Shown here piece after piece: positions 1 to 13,178 of a stretch of DNA of 64,000 nt. The notes beneath the pieces are model-generated. The model saw only the letters and a program-made list of their open reading frames with translations, had not been told where the DNA came from and made no database searches. This stretch comes from Pyricularia pennisetigena (taxonomy: Eukaryota; Ascomycota; Sordariomycetes; Magnaporthales; Pyriculariaceae), in contig NC_043740.1 in the NCBI RefSeq assembly GCF_004337985.1, positions 2,827,616 to 2,891,615 on the forward strand, written 5' to 3'. A program made the translations under genes and the position numbers. Position 1 is the stretch's first letter. Each line of letters starts with the position of its first letter.

Positions 1-600
1 GTTAGCATTATGGCGGAGTGGGTAGGGAAAATGTCGAGGGGCCCCCTAGCTCTTCGGGGAGCAGCCGGCCAAGCAAAGCAATTGGAGGAGTCTGACCAGG
101 CAAATGGAGATCGGTAGCATCACGTCAAAACGGTTGACCAACCTGATAGCGTTGTGGTGGGGGACACCGCAGAGACACTACCAAGCTGTCAGGGCTGGAG
201 GTTACACCACCTGTACTTCAGTTTGCTTTAGCGATTCAATTGGGGGACCCAGGCAAGTAAGTACAAGTAGTGCAAGTGCCAGTGGCAGCCATCACATCTA
301 AAAGGTACAGTGAGGTACCTAGCGCACGAACCTCTGGCCGTGCATGTAAGTGGATACGTGCGGTGTAGCTCTTCACTGCCTTCAGTCGCTCTACTCTTCG
401 TTCAACACAACTAGGCTAGGCTAGACCAAACGAATGAAATTCGACCGCTCTGCAGTGCCGCAACCTGGCTTTTTTCTATGTCATGAAAAAGCCGCGACCC
501 TGACTCTTGAGACAATTCCAAATGAAAACAATCCAAAAAAATTCCATGTGCAGAAGACATACATGCACATACTACATACCCGTACAGGTTATCGGTTTCT

Positions 601-602
<2 letters not shown>

Positions 603-645
<43 letters not shown>
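603..645. repeat. T43 homopolymer
   Basis: An uninterrupted run of 43 T, with no repeat structure or target-site duplication visible in the flanks. Confidence 0.95.
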
Positions 646-647
<2 letters not shown>

Positions 648-1159
648 AATGAGATGAATATGTATGTGCTGGTGTTCCTCGTTTATTTCGCTCTGCCATC
701 CCAAATAACGAGAAAGAAAAACCCCAATATACGCAGATCACCCTCAGGGATGCGGTTCTCTCCACTCCCTCGTGGCAAGGGGTATTAGACTACGCAGTAG
801 AGGCTGCGCGGAAGTCTTCTCGTGCGTTCCAGGGTAGCGTAGGACCAAGCAAGTCGGCCCCGGCCCCTCTTGGCAAATCAATTTGGTTTGGATCCTCTTT
901 TTTTGTTGTTGGAGAAAATCGGAGTCAGGAAATCGTTGGACGAGAAATATGATAATTATGTGTTCTGCTGTTCATGTTTGTTCGCCTTTCTTTTTTTGGT
1001 TGAATCTTTAGGTACCTTCCTAAATCAAGGTACTTGGGTACGCAAGTGGTACTATTTCCTTACACTGTAGGACATAAATCGTGCGTATCTTAGGCCAAGT
1101 TGCAGGTACATACCTAAGGTGCCTGATGCAACGCAGATTACAGAGTAGATCCGAAGTCC

Positions 1160-1183
1160 TTTTTTTTTTTTTTTTTTTTTTTT
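1160..1183. repeat. T24 homopolymer
   Basis: An uninterrupted run of 24 T in non-coding DNA. Confidence 0.95.
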
Positions 1184-2351
1184 GAAAACAAAGGACCCCT
1201 TCCGCAGCTTCGTCGAGATCGAGTTCTTTTCCCACTCGCACTCGAAAATGGGCCCAGGTAGATGGGGACATTCGTCTCAAGATTCAATACCGTATGGAGC
1301 ATCCCATTTACCACCCTGGTAGGTACACTTTTTTTTCATCTTGCTCATCCCGCCACTCAGCATTAGTTTTCTGGCAACGACTGGGATGAATATGAATCGC
1401 ATTCCATCCTGCAGAAACGCACAGGAAATAAAGGGATGCCGTTTTTTTCTCAAGTTGATTAAAAGCACACTTGGCCCAACATCTATACGGATTTCGGCTG
1501 TGGGTTTGATCTGTATACATAGTAGAGAGAAACAAAAACCAGTCAAGCTGCCCCTCGTGTTGGGAAGACGTTGTGAACAAGAAAAATGAAAATGGTGTGT
1601 TACATCATCTTGTTTCGAAGCCCGGTGGGTCATTTCTAAGTACCTGAACGCGCCACACATGCTCCGTTCCGCCGCTTTAGAACTTGTCTCGGCGGCAAAA
1701 GTGCTGAGAATGTCTCCTAAGAGGAAACCACATTCACCTGCGTCCTCTCGGGATCAAAACCTCGAGCGCCAGTCCCTGGAAATTTCCCATCAAAGCTCAA
1801 AGTTAGGGATACTCATAGAAACTGACTGGGGGCCCTAGATATTATACCTCCCTTGCTCCACCTCGTGACCCCTAGGCTTGGTCATTTCAAGGCTATACTA
1901 CCTTTCACCAGGCTATATTAAGTGGTTGAATAGATGATCAGTGAAAAATAGCATGAAGGCTGTGATATGTTGTTATTTCGAGTGCCAAATGAATCAATTT
2001 CATCTATATCCTTCATGCCCAACCGTGTTGAACCCGGCTTTCTTACCTTCTTTTTTTTTTGTCTTGTTTTGGTTTGTTTTTATGCTTTTTATAAAACGCC
2101 CTGTCGTCAGCCTTCGTCCCAGCGATGGCTGCTTTATCTTTTTTTTTTTTTTTTTTTCTTTGCGTTGATTACCCTGCCGAGAAACAGTCGATCTTGCCCC
2201 TGCCCATGTTGAATATCCCCGATTTCCAAGTGACATAACAAAAAGATAGGTCGGAACGAAAATCTTCCCGCTTGCGCTTGATCTCCTGCAGATCACAGGT
2301 TAACCGATCGGCTGTTGATGAGATGACGGTTTTGGTCCCAATAACTTCAAC

Positions 2352-3850
2352 TCAAAACAAAACACGGGTAATTATACGCGCTGCGGGTGTGGAACGTTCA
2401 CGGGTCAGCTCACTACTCGTATTTGTGCGGAAAATATCAGACTTTGGACGAGATACTTACAGCTCAGCGACTCCAGGGCATCGTGGATTTGCTTGATGTC
2501 TCCCTCCTTGACTTCGCTGATATCCGCCATCAGGTAGGCGACATCGCCCCTGCTGTCGGAAATCTGCTTGTCGACGTTGTGTTCGCCGAGGATTTCGTTC
2601 ACCTTGCGCAACACACCAGGCACGTTGCGATGGATGTAGATGATGCGGGCGTGGTTGGGCTCCTCGAGCGTCAGCGAACGGAGGTTGCACTCGGGCAGAT
2701 TGACGCTGCCGAGCGTCACTCCCTGGTTGATATACCGCACCAGCGCGTCGGCAACCTCGACACCAATCGCCCGCTGGGCTTCCTCGGTGCTGCCACCGAT
2801 ATGTGGGGTCAGGATGATGTTGTTCAAGGTGCGAAGGTCCTCACCCCAGGTGTTGAGTTGGTTGTTGAAGTAGTCTCCGTTGGCCGCCGGCTCGTTCGGG
2901 TACACGTCAAGCGCCGCACCCGCGATCTTGCCGGCGCGCATGGCATTTATCAGTGCAGGAATGTCCACCACCGTTCCTCGAGAGGCGTTGATCAGATATG
3001 CGCCGGTCTTCATCTGGTCCAGCTGAACGTTTGAGATCATGTTCTCGGTCTCGGGAGTGGCTGGAACGTGCAGCGTGACAAAGTCGGACTCGCGCAGCAG
3101 GTCCTCCAGCTTGGCCACCTGGACTGCCTTGCCCAGCGCCATGAGCGTCATGACGTCGTAGTATATGACCGACATGCCCATGGCCTCGGCGAGGACGGAA
3201 AGCTGTGATCCAATGTGACCGTAGCCGACGATCCCGAGCGTCTTGCCGCGGATCTCCCAGCATTTGGCGCTGACCTTGTTCCAAGTCCCACGGTGCATCT
3301 CATTGGACCGATCACCCAGCTGCCTGGCTAGGGTGATGATTTCGGCTATGACCAGCTCTGCCACACTGCGTGAGTTGGCGAAGGGAGAGTTGAAGACAGC
3401 AATTCCATGGCGCGCCGCGTACTCGAGGTCTACCTGGTTGGTGCCAATGCAGAAGCAGCCTACGACGAGCAAATTCTTGGCCTCGCGGAGCACCTTTTCT
3501 GAGAGCTTGGTCTTTGACCTGATACCAATGACGTGCACACTGCGGATCTTCTCGATCAACTGGTCTTCTGGTAATGAAGTCTTGTGCGCCTCGACCTGGT
3601 AGCCCTGTTCCCTCAAGATGTCCTGTCCGCTCTGGTTCACATTCTCGAGCAGCAGAATCTTGATGTCCGTAGTGTTGAAGGGCTTCAGCTGTTTTGCTGT
3701 CCCCCTTGGTGTCCGTCCATGAGCCAGAGCACCAAAGCTGACGCTGGTACTGCTCGGTGGTGGCGAGAAAGTTGCCGAGGGTGACGTTGAGACGGACACG
3801 GCGTATTCTTGAACCCTGTTGGGATTTAAGATATTCTGAGGTGTCGCCAT
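2352..3850 (-). CDS. SER33: D-3-phosphoglycerate dehydrogenase (SerA/Ser3/Ser33 type)
   Basis: Oxidises 3-phosphoglycerate to 3-phosphohydroxypyruvate with NAD+, the committed step of serine synthesis in the cytosol. Two exons: 3850-2461 and 2380-2352, separated by an 80-nt intron (GTAAGT...CAG). Splicing changes the C-terminus to LSSRIITRVLF, as in the family; reading through the intron would give an unrelated tail. The predicted protein has 472 residues, the usual fungal size. The first ~60 residues are Ser/Pro/Thr-rich. The NAD-binding GYGHIG lies near residue 209, the catalytic-Arg segment SRGTVVD near 289 and PHIGGSTEEA, with the catalytic His, near 347. A C-terminal ACT domain (from about 395) fits serine feedback control. 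The start is the ATG at 3850; the frame is open further upstream but has no ATG. Similarity to yeast Ser3/Ser33 is extensive. Confidence 0.95.
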
Positions 3851-5000
3851 TGTATGAATTTGACTGTGACTATGTTTGCTCAAGTAGCCCAACAGTAAAT
3901 ACTCAAAGCTCAAAAAAAATATGTACTGGTCTAGGCAATCACTCTGCGAAATGATTCATCGAGTTGACGGAATGAAGTATGTATAAGTGAGAAAGCTTAG
4001 CGTCACTTTCTGGGTACGAGTGGGGTTGCCTAAGCTCAGTCGCGGGGTTTGACTCATAAGAGTAAACCTCAGGGTGTATTGTATGCAAAGGTAAAACGTA
4101 AGAGGAAAAAAAAAATCAAGAAAAAAAAATCTTGATGGCCGGGTTCGGAGGGTCTTGTACCTGAATCAAAACCAGACCAAGACGGCAAAACATTTGAGTG
4201 ATGCCGCTGATGACGAGCACGCAATGTTTGAAAAAAAGCCCGATACCCGAGTTAGTAATCTACCTGTAACTACTGTACAGTTGACTAACATCCAGCGGCG
4301 ATGGCAAAATGGTAGCCGTTCAGCTCATCTTTAGACTTCGGCGCAAACCTCTTGATCTTTTTATCAGTTTTCCTTTGCAAGTATTGTTGTTACTCCATTT
4401 ACTAACAAAATCAATCACGCTAAACAGCCCAAGTTATGCGACCAATTATCATGGGTCATTTTGTACAAAAGGTAATTAAATGATATTGCTCTTGACTTTT
4501 AACAATCCCGTGAAATATGCGAATTCAGCTATCTGTTTAATGGGTACAAATCTTCATGCACCTGTTGGAATTGCTGACCCCTATACTGAGGACCTTCACC
4601 TTCGAGATATGCCGTAGCAAAATCCCAAGTTTCTGAAGATATAATGAGTAGGCCCGGCAAATCAACGCGACAAAAAAAAAAAAAAAAAAATCGTACAGGG
4701 CCACTTGATCGAGCGAGCTCCCAGATTGTGTAATCAATATGTGCAAGACCGACCCCTTCCCTGACCCATGACCGATTAGAAACCCCGTTCTTGTCCTTTT
4801 CCGATGTATTGGAATGACTGCTCTATAGGAAATTTCATGCTACGACAAGAACCAAATAAACTAGAGGCTCCCCAGCGGCTTTGCATCGCAAATTATGAAT
4901 CACGCCATGCAGCAACCGTTTTCGTGGCTTGCCGCTCGTAACTTGTCGTCCGTGAAAACCACGAACGAAGCAGTTATTATGGGGCGACAGCGCGGCCACT
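3851..5000. other. Intergenic: SER33 promoter and NAP1 3' flank
   Basis: This 1.15-kb stretch lies between two genes in tandem on the minus strand, so the SER33 promoter should be in its left part. It has A/T homopolymers near 4108-4129 and 4672-4690. No coding exon or RNA gene was seen. Confidence 0.6.
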
Positions 5001-6561
5001 CTAGCTCTGCTTGCACTCGGCGGCCTCCTGCTTCGGCTTGGAAGCATCATCCTGTGTATTGGTCAGCATTGCGTTCATCCATATTCCAAAAACTCCCTAG
5101 CCAACACTCTACGAGAACTTACATCGTCGTCATCAGACTCCTCGTCGTCATCGTGATCCTCGCTAAGGTCATCATCATCGTCCTCATCTTCAAAGTCGTC
5201 CTCCATGTCGTCCTCGTCCATCTCCTCGAAGGCAAGAGCCTCACCAGTAAACCAGTCAATCGCCCTGGGGATCAGCTTCTCCTTGATGTCCTCACCAAGC
5301 TGGTAGTCCAGCTCGAGACGGTCCTCGATGTCTGAGGCTGCGTCGTCATCCTCCTCGGTAGGTGCCTTCGGTGGCGAGAAGAAGTTGAAGAAAGACTCGG
5401 TAGGCACGGTCTTCTTAACGATCCGTGTTTGCTTGGTGTCTGCAAGGCGGGTTAGTACAAAGCACCTAGAGCCCGGAATAATGCCCGAGAACGCAGTCAC
5501 TCACTCTTGTTTCGCTGCTTCTTCTGCTCGACGCGCACAGTCAAATCCTTGTCGTCACCCTTCCACTCAATCTTGTCACCCTCGGCGTGGTCGTAGATAA
5601 AATCACCACCGTAGCCGGACTCATTCTGGTAGTAGTAAGTCTTGGAGATGGTCTTATTGCTGAAAAACTCGTTCTCCGAAAACTCGAAGATCAGGCGGAA
5701 GCCGGGTTTGTCGAGGTACTCCATCCGGATATCAGTCAGATGCTTGAGAGCCTGCTCGTCGCGATCGGTGATCATCTCGGCCAGAGAAATCTGGTTCTTC
5801 ATGGCGGACAGCCAGAACTCTGGGATACCCTTGACATCAGAAGCCTCGCTGGCAGCTGTCTCTTCCGTCTTGGTCTCCTTCTTCTTCTCGCCCTCCTCAT
5901 CGACGTCGTCACTCTCCTCGCCGGCCTCGATCTCGGACTCGGTTGGCTCCGTTGAGCCGTTAACGATGGCAGAACGCTTCTGGTACAGCGGGGTAAACTT
6001 GGCGAAGTACTTCTTCTCCAGCTCAAGGACCTCCTCTTGAAATTCGGCCTCGAGCTTAGAGTGTTCCTTTTGGATACCCTTCAGGCCAGCCACCCGGCGC
6101 TTCACTTGGGGAGGCAATGACTCGATGTAGCCCGAGGAGCGACCGACCAATGTGCCAAGACGGCCTTGGATCATCTGAACGAGCTTGGGGTTTTGAGCAA
6201 AGATGGAAGCGGCGGTGAAATCCTCTTTTAATATTTACAAGTTAGTAAATGCATATATGTATATATATATGGACAAAGTCGCCGGGTTCGATGGAGGGCG
6301 GCCAAGTGACGGGAGCTGCACGCACCCTCCTTGATACTGTCAACACCAGGCTGTTGGGCATGCGAAGTGATGGGGGCATGCTGTGCCGGTGTGTTCTGGG
6401 GTGTACTATAGTCTGAAGTTAGTATACTGCTGTCGCGATCCATTTCCCTCACAGTCGCGAACAAGTTCACCACGGCGGCGAAGGGAGAACAAAAAAAAAA
6501 AAAAAACTTACGGCGCGATAGGGTCGGCACCCGCACGCTTGTTGGGAATGGGCTCGGCCAT
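5001..6561 (-). CDS. NAP1: Nucleosome assembly protein NAP1 (H2A-H2B chaperone)
   Basis: Histone chaperone that binds and shuttles H2A-H2B and assembles nucleosomes. Five exons: 6561-6512, 6405-6326, 6224-5505, 5439-5123 and 5051-5001, with introns of 106, 101, 65 and 71 nt. The spliced reading gives 405 residues, normal for NAP1. The start is [11 protein letters not shown] at 6561. The core fold follows: a long dimerisation helix ([18 protein letters not shown]), the [13 protein letters not shown] segment and the conserved [16 protein letters not shown] strongly acidic D/E tail comes next. The last exon adds a short tail ending ECKQS, a CaaX-like box, so the protein may be farnesylated as reported for animal NAP1-like proteins. 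Intron 1 begins with the donor followed by T16. The match to NAP1 is unambiguous; splice sites were read by hand. Confidence 0.94.
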
Positions 6562-8810
6562 GGCTACGAGCTGACGCGGTCCTACTGCAGATGACCTCTT
6601 CTCTTGAGAATATGTTCCGCAGGAGAAAAATTAAATGAAGACAGCAAAGTTGCGTTTATCAGTGTAGAAAAGAGATGTGAATGAGTGTTGGTTCAGTGTG
6701 GTCTGGGGAAATCAAGGGAGGAAAAAAGCGACTGTGAGTGGGAATGGATGGCGGGGTTACGACGGGTTGATTTGGGAAATTTCAATTCGATGAAAAAGTG
6801 ACGGTGCTAGTCTGTTTTCTGTTGAGAGACGCCTGACAAACACTGCACAGTGCAATTGATTGGTCCACCAGCGGCAAGACCTGAACCCCTAAGTACTTTT
6901 TTCGCCTCCTCCATGTTCTTCTATCGGGCCCAGAAGCAATTTGTTTTTTCTTGGGTTCTTGCGGAGCGGAGTGGTGCGCCTTACTCCGTACCCTACTCGG
7001 TACAGAGATTTCCCCATGCCCTGCCTTTATTAGCTGCCATCGTCTTCGTGGCGCATACCGCTCTTTCGCAACTTGTCTCTGCCTCTCCCTTGCAATGTTG
7101 TGAGGATTCCAAGTCCCTAGGTCTTGCTTCTATTTTTCATCCCTCTCTTTTTTCTTTTGGCTACATGATGAAGTGGGCCCTGGTTGCTGATGCAACGCTC
7201 ACCCAGTGGTCCTCGTATGTAAGTCGTCGAGCGGTGTGGCCAGTGGACTGGACTGCATGTACCAGTAGGGTAGGCAGTCTGAGTTGGGGTCAGATTTTAC
7301 ATGAGTACCGAGCACAGTGCGGTTGAAATTGAGTATGCACGGACGGAGAGATCCCCGTCGCCCATCGACCTGCCATGCATCCGCCGTCCACACACTTTAC
7401 GCAGCTTTAAGGATACGCGTGGACGTGGGCCGAGACTGACATACGAAGGCGGCAAACGCGACATGCCCCCGATCTACCTGTATCTCATCCAGGCTTGCGA
7501 GGTAAAAATTCCTTCGAGTAGGCCATGCATGACTCGAAGTGGTTGACGGATGCATGGATGGCAACGGTGAAGAGCTAGCTACTCCCTAGGCACTTACATA
7601 TTGTTGGCAGCGTCAGGCTACCTTGTACTGGATCGTCTCTGCAATCGTCAAAAAAAATTTTACTCTTTACTTTTTTTATTTCCGCCCCCGACTAGCTCCT
7701 AGTCAGTCTGCGTGGCTTTGATATCGAAACTACGGCTACAAACCCGCCCAAAGTATGGAGTAGCTCCACGCAAGTTCGGCACCTGAGATAGGTCGATATG
7801 GAAGATATCTTAGGTAGCTTAGCCCACCCAATCTGTAGGCTGTCAAGATCCGCCAGGTATGGTATGCGACCAACCAATCTTTTGCTTTAAGCCAATCACA
7901 GTATCAGGGTCCATGAGTTCACGGTGATTATGAGGTGAAAGAAAGCCAAAGGGTAAGAATAGAGACGCAAGCAGACGGAGGAAGCCAAGCTAGACTCGAG
8001 CTTTTTTTGACTTCCGTTGCTGATGTGTCCGAGATGAAAATGGAGGGACAAAAAAAAAAAAAAAAAGACCCCAAGGCCCCATCCTTCCTTTCAGCATTCC
8101 GCACCATCCCAATCGGGCAGATGTGTGCGACTTATACATGGGCCAATGCAACATTACCAACAACAATTCAGCACCGCCGTCTGATACTACATGCGTTTTT
8201 GCTCCGTGTTTTTAAACAGAAAATACACATCATTGAGGAGGGGGAAAAAAGCATTTTCGCGAGAACGTACGGCATAATTTCCAAGCTTTGAGCTTTACTT
8301 AAAAAGTACCTGCCTGGCTACCTTAGTTGTCTTTACTTTATTTTGTCACAGCCTCAACATGTTTAGTGTGTAGGCAAAGGAAAATTTTAATGGAATTATC
8401 GGTTATCGGTTATCGATGCCGGCCCGTTATGGGCAAATTAACCTACCCAATCAGTGGGGGTCAGGTATTACCTACCAAGGGGTATAACGCGCATCAGATA
8501 GTCTAGACTCTAGAATCCGAGGGGCTCTGTGCAACTAGACGTCATACCGAGAACGTGTCAACCCTGCCGAGTTTGCGCCGCTTCGGCCAGCCCCAGTGTC
8601 GCATGGGTCTCTTCAACCACCATCCATTGACAAGATTCCACAACCAAGCACAACCATTGAGTCGCGACAACCCCAGACCCGCAACTGTTGCAAAGTCGAG
8701 GCCTTCAATCCACCAACCTTGATGTGCAGTCGCGATTGATTTGCGGATTCTGTTCGTGATCTGGGAGGGCTGCTGCTCGATAACGAGGCGTGGTGCGCCG
8801 TCGCCGTCGC
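6562..8810. other. Divergent intergenic region between NAP1 and the P5B ATPase
   Basis: A 2.25-kb head-to-head promoter region. The pyrimidine-rich stretch near 7030-7160 and an A17 run near 8050 stand out. The region repeats TACCT/AGGTA words (near 7807, 8305 and 8440-8490). The longest open frame (about 6850-7326) has no ordered protein-like composition and was not accepted. Confidence 0.55.
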
Positions 8811-11800
8811 ATGGAGTACGACCAGGAGTCGCTGCCCGGCGAGGGCGCATCGCGGCACGATGGCGGCGGTCGGGGGCTGTATCGCCTCGAATCCAATCCT
8901 AGCAGTACTAGCATTTTTGAGGATGTGGAAATGGCCCAAGATGAGGTACAGTAGCCAAATCCAAAGCTCATCTGACGAAGCACTTTGTTGCTCACATTTA
9001 ACCATGTCCTTTAGCTGTACTCTGGGCCGATGGCTGAGAGCCTACCAACGAGCCTGTCTGCATTTGCACACCGCAGACCGAGAGCAGATTCGACCACTAG
9101 TTTCGCGTTCTACCAAGAGGACGAAGACGAGGAAGATTCTTCTGCGGCTGGTAGGCCTTTGCTGGGGGACGGGTCCACAGACATAGATGACTTGGATGAA
9201 ATTCCGTTCCACCCCGAGATCGAGGACGAGGAAGACTCGACCGACCTCGAGCGGCAGGCTCCCGACAATGACTACGTGCTGCATCGCCGGAACTCGACGC
9301 ATTCACGACATTCAGTTCACTCGAGACTCCTACGACGTGACAGTGCTGCCACGGAGGGTAGCTCCTATGGCAACGGGAGGGTCAGCCAGAAGATCTACAT
9401 GGTTAGCGAGGACCTGACTATAGTCATCGCAGGGTTCAAAACAAGTCTGGCAGGCCTGGCCGCCTACACCATAATTTGTCTTGGCACTCTTGGTATCGGC
9501 TGGCTGCTTTTCCGTTGGCTCCCCAGGTGGCACGTCAAGCTGCTGGGACAGCCATGCCCCCTACATGAGTGTGAATGGGTCGTAATCGAAAATCAATGGG
9601 GTGAAATGACTATTCTGGATGTACAGAGCAGGCCGTACGGACGCTCTTTGTCCACCGTGTTTGGTCAACCCGGAAAGCTGTCTGCATACGCTCTCGAGGA
9701 AGACTCGGACCCGATCTTGACAGAACTCCGCGTGGTTGACTACCGCTACGTCCGTTTCTATTTCCAGCCATTGAGAGACAAGTTCATGCTGTGCAACGGC
9801 TGGAAAGATCCTAACTGGACAGACGTTCACTCGATCCGCACCGGAATCGACAGCGAGGAAAAAAGTCACCGTGACCTGGTGTTTGGCACAAACCTTATCG
9901 ACATCGAACAAAAGTCGGTATTTCGCCTGCTCGTGGATGAGGTCTTCCATCCTTTCTATGTTTTCCAGATCGCAAGTTTGATCCTCTGGTCCATGGACGA
10001 GTATTACTATTACGCTACAGCCATCTTCCTCATGTCCTTTGGCAGTATCACTGCCACTCTCATAGAGACGAGAGCTACCATGCGCCGCCTACGAGAAATT
10101 TCGAGGTTTGAGTGTGACGTTCGCGTGCTGCGAAACGGTTTCTGGCGCTACGTTGCCTCGGGTGACCTCGTTCCTGGTGATATTTACGAAGTCAGCGATC
10201 CCAACCTGACTCAGTTTCCAGCCGACAGCCTGCTGCTTGGTGGTGACTGTATCGTCAACGAGAGCATGTTGACTGGCGAGTCTGTCCCTGTTTCGAAGAT
10301 TCCAGCCACCGATGAATCGCTTCACGATCTCAATCTAGCAGCAGCAACGTTATCACCAGAATTGGCACGGCATTTTCTGTTCTGCGGTACCAAGATCATC
10401 CGCGCTCGAAGACCTGCCGAGGGTGGCGAGGGCGAGGCTGTCGCACTCGCAATGGTGGTTCGTACCGGCTTCAACACGACCAAGGGGTCACTAGTGAGAT
10501 CCATGCTGTTTCCCAAGCCTTCAGGCTTCAAGTTTTACCGGGATTCATTCCGTTACATCTCTGTTATGGCTGGCGTTGCCATGGTGGGCTTTATTGCCTC
10601 CTTCATAAACTTTGTTCATCTCGATTTAGCATGGCATCTGATCATCGTGAGGGCCCTGGACCTCATCACTATCGTCGTGCCACCAGCCCTCCCCGCAACC
10701 CTCCAGATCGGCACCAATTTTGCGCTCAGTCGCCTCAAAAAGAAGCAGATATACTGTATCAGTCCGCAAAGGGTAAATGTGGGCGGAAAGATAGACATAA
10801 TGTGCTTTGACAAGACTGGCACACTCACTGAAGAAGGACTCGACGTTCTAGGAGTCAGAGTAGTCTCAAAAGCCACCAAAAGCTTCAGCGATACACTTAC
10901 AAACCCCGAGATACTTACCGAGCCTCAAGGGGATTCTGGAGACAACGAAAGCAACCGGAAAGCCGCCCTGTTCACGATGGCTACGTGCCATTCGCTCCGA
11001 TCAGTGGACGGAGAACTCGTCGGCGACCCTCTGGATCTCAAGATGTTTGAATTCACTCGATGGTCTTTCGAGGAGAGTGAGCAGGGTTTTGGCGGAGAGT
11101 CTGCGGAGGAGGAGCAGGGCAATCTCTCTCCGTCCATTGCCAGACCCCCCGCGGACTTGAAGGACTTGCTAGACTGGCACGATAACAGCGGGCGACCTGT
11201 TGCCTTTGAGCTCGGTGTGCTGAAGTCGTTCGAGTTTGTATCTCAATTGCGCAGGGCCAGTGTCATTGTGAGGACATATGGACAACAAAGCGGAGATATT
11301 TATGTCAAAGGCGCACCGGAATGCATGAAGGACATTTGCAAGCCAGAAACCTTCCCCGTCGATTACGATGAGCTGCTGTCTTACTACACGCACAAGGGCT
11401 ACCGCGTAATTGGGTGCGCAACCAAGCACATCAACAAGCTCAGCTGGGTCAAGGCACAGAAGATGAAGAGGGAGCAAGCCGAGTCCGACCTTGACTTTGT
11501 CGGATTTATCATTTTTGAGAACAAGCTCAAGCCAACCACCGCCGCCGTTTTGGAGGAGCTGGTCAAGTCCAACATCGGCGCAGTTATGGTGACAGGCGAC
11601 AATATCCTGACTGCGATCAGTGTAGCCAGAGAGAGTAACCTCATCGACAAGACGGCTCACTGCTTCATCCCAAGGTTCATACACGGCAACTCGACGGACC
11701 CCAACTCGCAGCTTCAGTGGGAGAGTATAGACAACAACATGCTACAGCTGGATGAAAAGACGCTACTGCCACTCCCTCCTCCACCTCAGAGTGACGCATC

Positions 11801-13178
11801 GCTTCCATACGACATTTCAAACATCCGGAACTACTCGATAGCAGTCAGTGGTGATGTCTTTCGGTGGGTCGTTGACTACGCGCGACCCGAGGTCCTGCAC
11901 CGTATGCTTGTTTGTGGCAAGGTGTTTGCGCGAATGTCTCCGGATGAGAAACACGAGCTTGTGGAAAAGCTTCAAAGCATCGATTACTGCGCTGGGTTTT
12001 GCGGTGATGGTGCAAACGACTGCGGAGCCCTCAAGGCGGCGGATGTTGGCATTTCGCTATCTGAAGCCGAGGCCTCGGTCGCTGCGCCCTTCACATCTCG
12101 AGTGTTTGACATTAGATGTGTTCCTGAGGTCATTCGTGAGGGCCGCGCTGCGTTGGTGACGAGCTTTAGTTGTTTCAAGTACATGAGTTTGTACTCTGCA
12201 ATTCAGTTCACGTCAGTCAGCTTCTTGTACGCGTCGGCATCGAATCTTGGAGACTTTCAGGTAAGCAAGAATGAACGGTCTTTTTCTATGGGCGCCTAGG
12301 GATGCTAACATGATTTAGTTTTTATTCATTGACCTCGCTCTTATCTTACCGATTGCTATTTTCAGTACGTCTTGGCTCCAGCAAAGAGCGGCTGTCATCC
12401 CTTTGTTTATCCATACTGACATGCAATTTGCAGTGAGCTGGGCCGGTCCTTATCCTCAGCTATGCAGAAAACGGCCAACGGCAGATCTTGTCTCACGCAA
12501 AGTCTTGACACCGCTCCTAGGTCAAATGTGCATTTGCATCGCTATCCAGGCGGCCGTCTTTATTGCAGTCCGCAAACAGCCTTGGTATGTATTCGGGGTG
12601 CCATGTGCGCAATTTGCGCATGTTATCCGTTTGCGAAGATGCAGCTTTATTGACATTGCTTCCGCACAAGGTTTATTCCTCCCAAAATCGAGCACGAGGA
12701 ATCGAATATCGAGAACTCGGAGAACACATCACTCTTCCTCATCTCGTGCTTTGAGTACATACTTGCTGGCGTGGTCATTAACGCAGGGCGTCCTTTCAGG
12801 CAAGGCATGCTGAAGAATTGTAGGTCATTAATTCCAAGGATGAGAGAAAAAAAAAAAAAAAAGGCAGCAGGCTGATTTTGAAATATTCTTATAGGGCCGT
12901 TTGTCGCCACGATCGGCATTACTTTGCTTGCAACATTATACATGGTCCTTGGGCCCGCTCAACGGCTAACGGACTTGATGGAGCTGACATGGATGGCTAT
13001 GGATTTCAAGTTGTATATTATTGCCATGGGCTTTGTGTATCTGGCCATTGCATACGCTGCGGAGCATTACGTCTTCCAACGCATCGCGAGGGTGATTGGC
13101 CACTTGAACCAGGCTGTCACTGGACAGGCAAAGAAGAGGAAGGAGTACAAGATGATACAGGAGAGGATGAGAGCATAA
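8811..13178 (+). CDS. YPK9: P5B-type cation/polyamine-transporting ATPase (Ypk9/ATP13A2 family)
   Basis: Membrane P-type ATPase of the vacuolar/lysosomal P5B group; human ATP13A2 exports polyamines from the lysosome and yeast Ypk9 affects heavy-metal tolerance. Six exons: 8811-8945, 9015-12260, 12319-12364, 12434-12584, 12671-12819 and 12895-13178, giving 1336 residues. The acidic cytosolic N-terminus is followed by a hydrophobic hairpin (about 125-160). Actuator TGES is near 465. Membrane helix 4 carries PPALP near 601; this is the P5B signature, where P5A has PPELP. The phosphorylated Asp is in DKTGTLT near 644, and the hinge GDGAND is near 1042. The last exons encode the C-terminal membrane helices. 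Exon 1 has the first ATG in frame, and the splice joins EMAQDE to LYSGPMAES. Intron 5 contains an A16 run. Substrate is inferred from the family only. Confidence 0.95.

Larger units (their letters stand above)
1..2351. other. Left-edge intergenic region, no gene recognised
   Basis: No convincing coding exon is seen in this 2.35-kb stretch; its open frames are short and low-complexity. It holds a T43 tract (603-645), a T24 tract (1160-1183), a shorter T run near 2142-2157 and several TACCT/AGGTA words (for example near 313, 1010-1040 and 1105). The right end is the 3' flank of the serine-pathway gene, which runs leftwards. A gene whose body lies beyond the left edge could end here. Confidence 0.6.

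Noticed and set aside
603..645. Poly(T) tracts as retroposition scars
   Set aside because: No target-site duplications or source-gene similarity were found beside this or the other long tracts.
2387..3034. 215-codon plus-strand frame opposite SER33
   Set aside because: Antisense shadow of the dehydrogenase; no independent start context or motif.
6850..7326. 158-codon frame between NAP1 and the P5B ATPase
   Set aside because: Pyrimidine-rich leader-like DNA; no motif and no plausible splicing partner.
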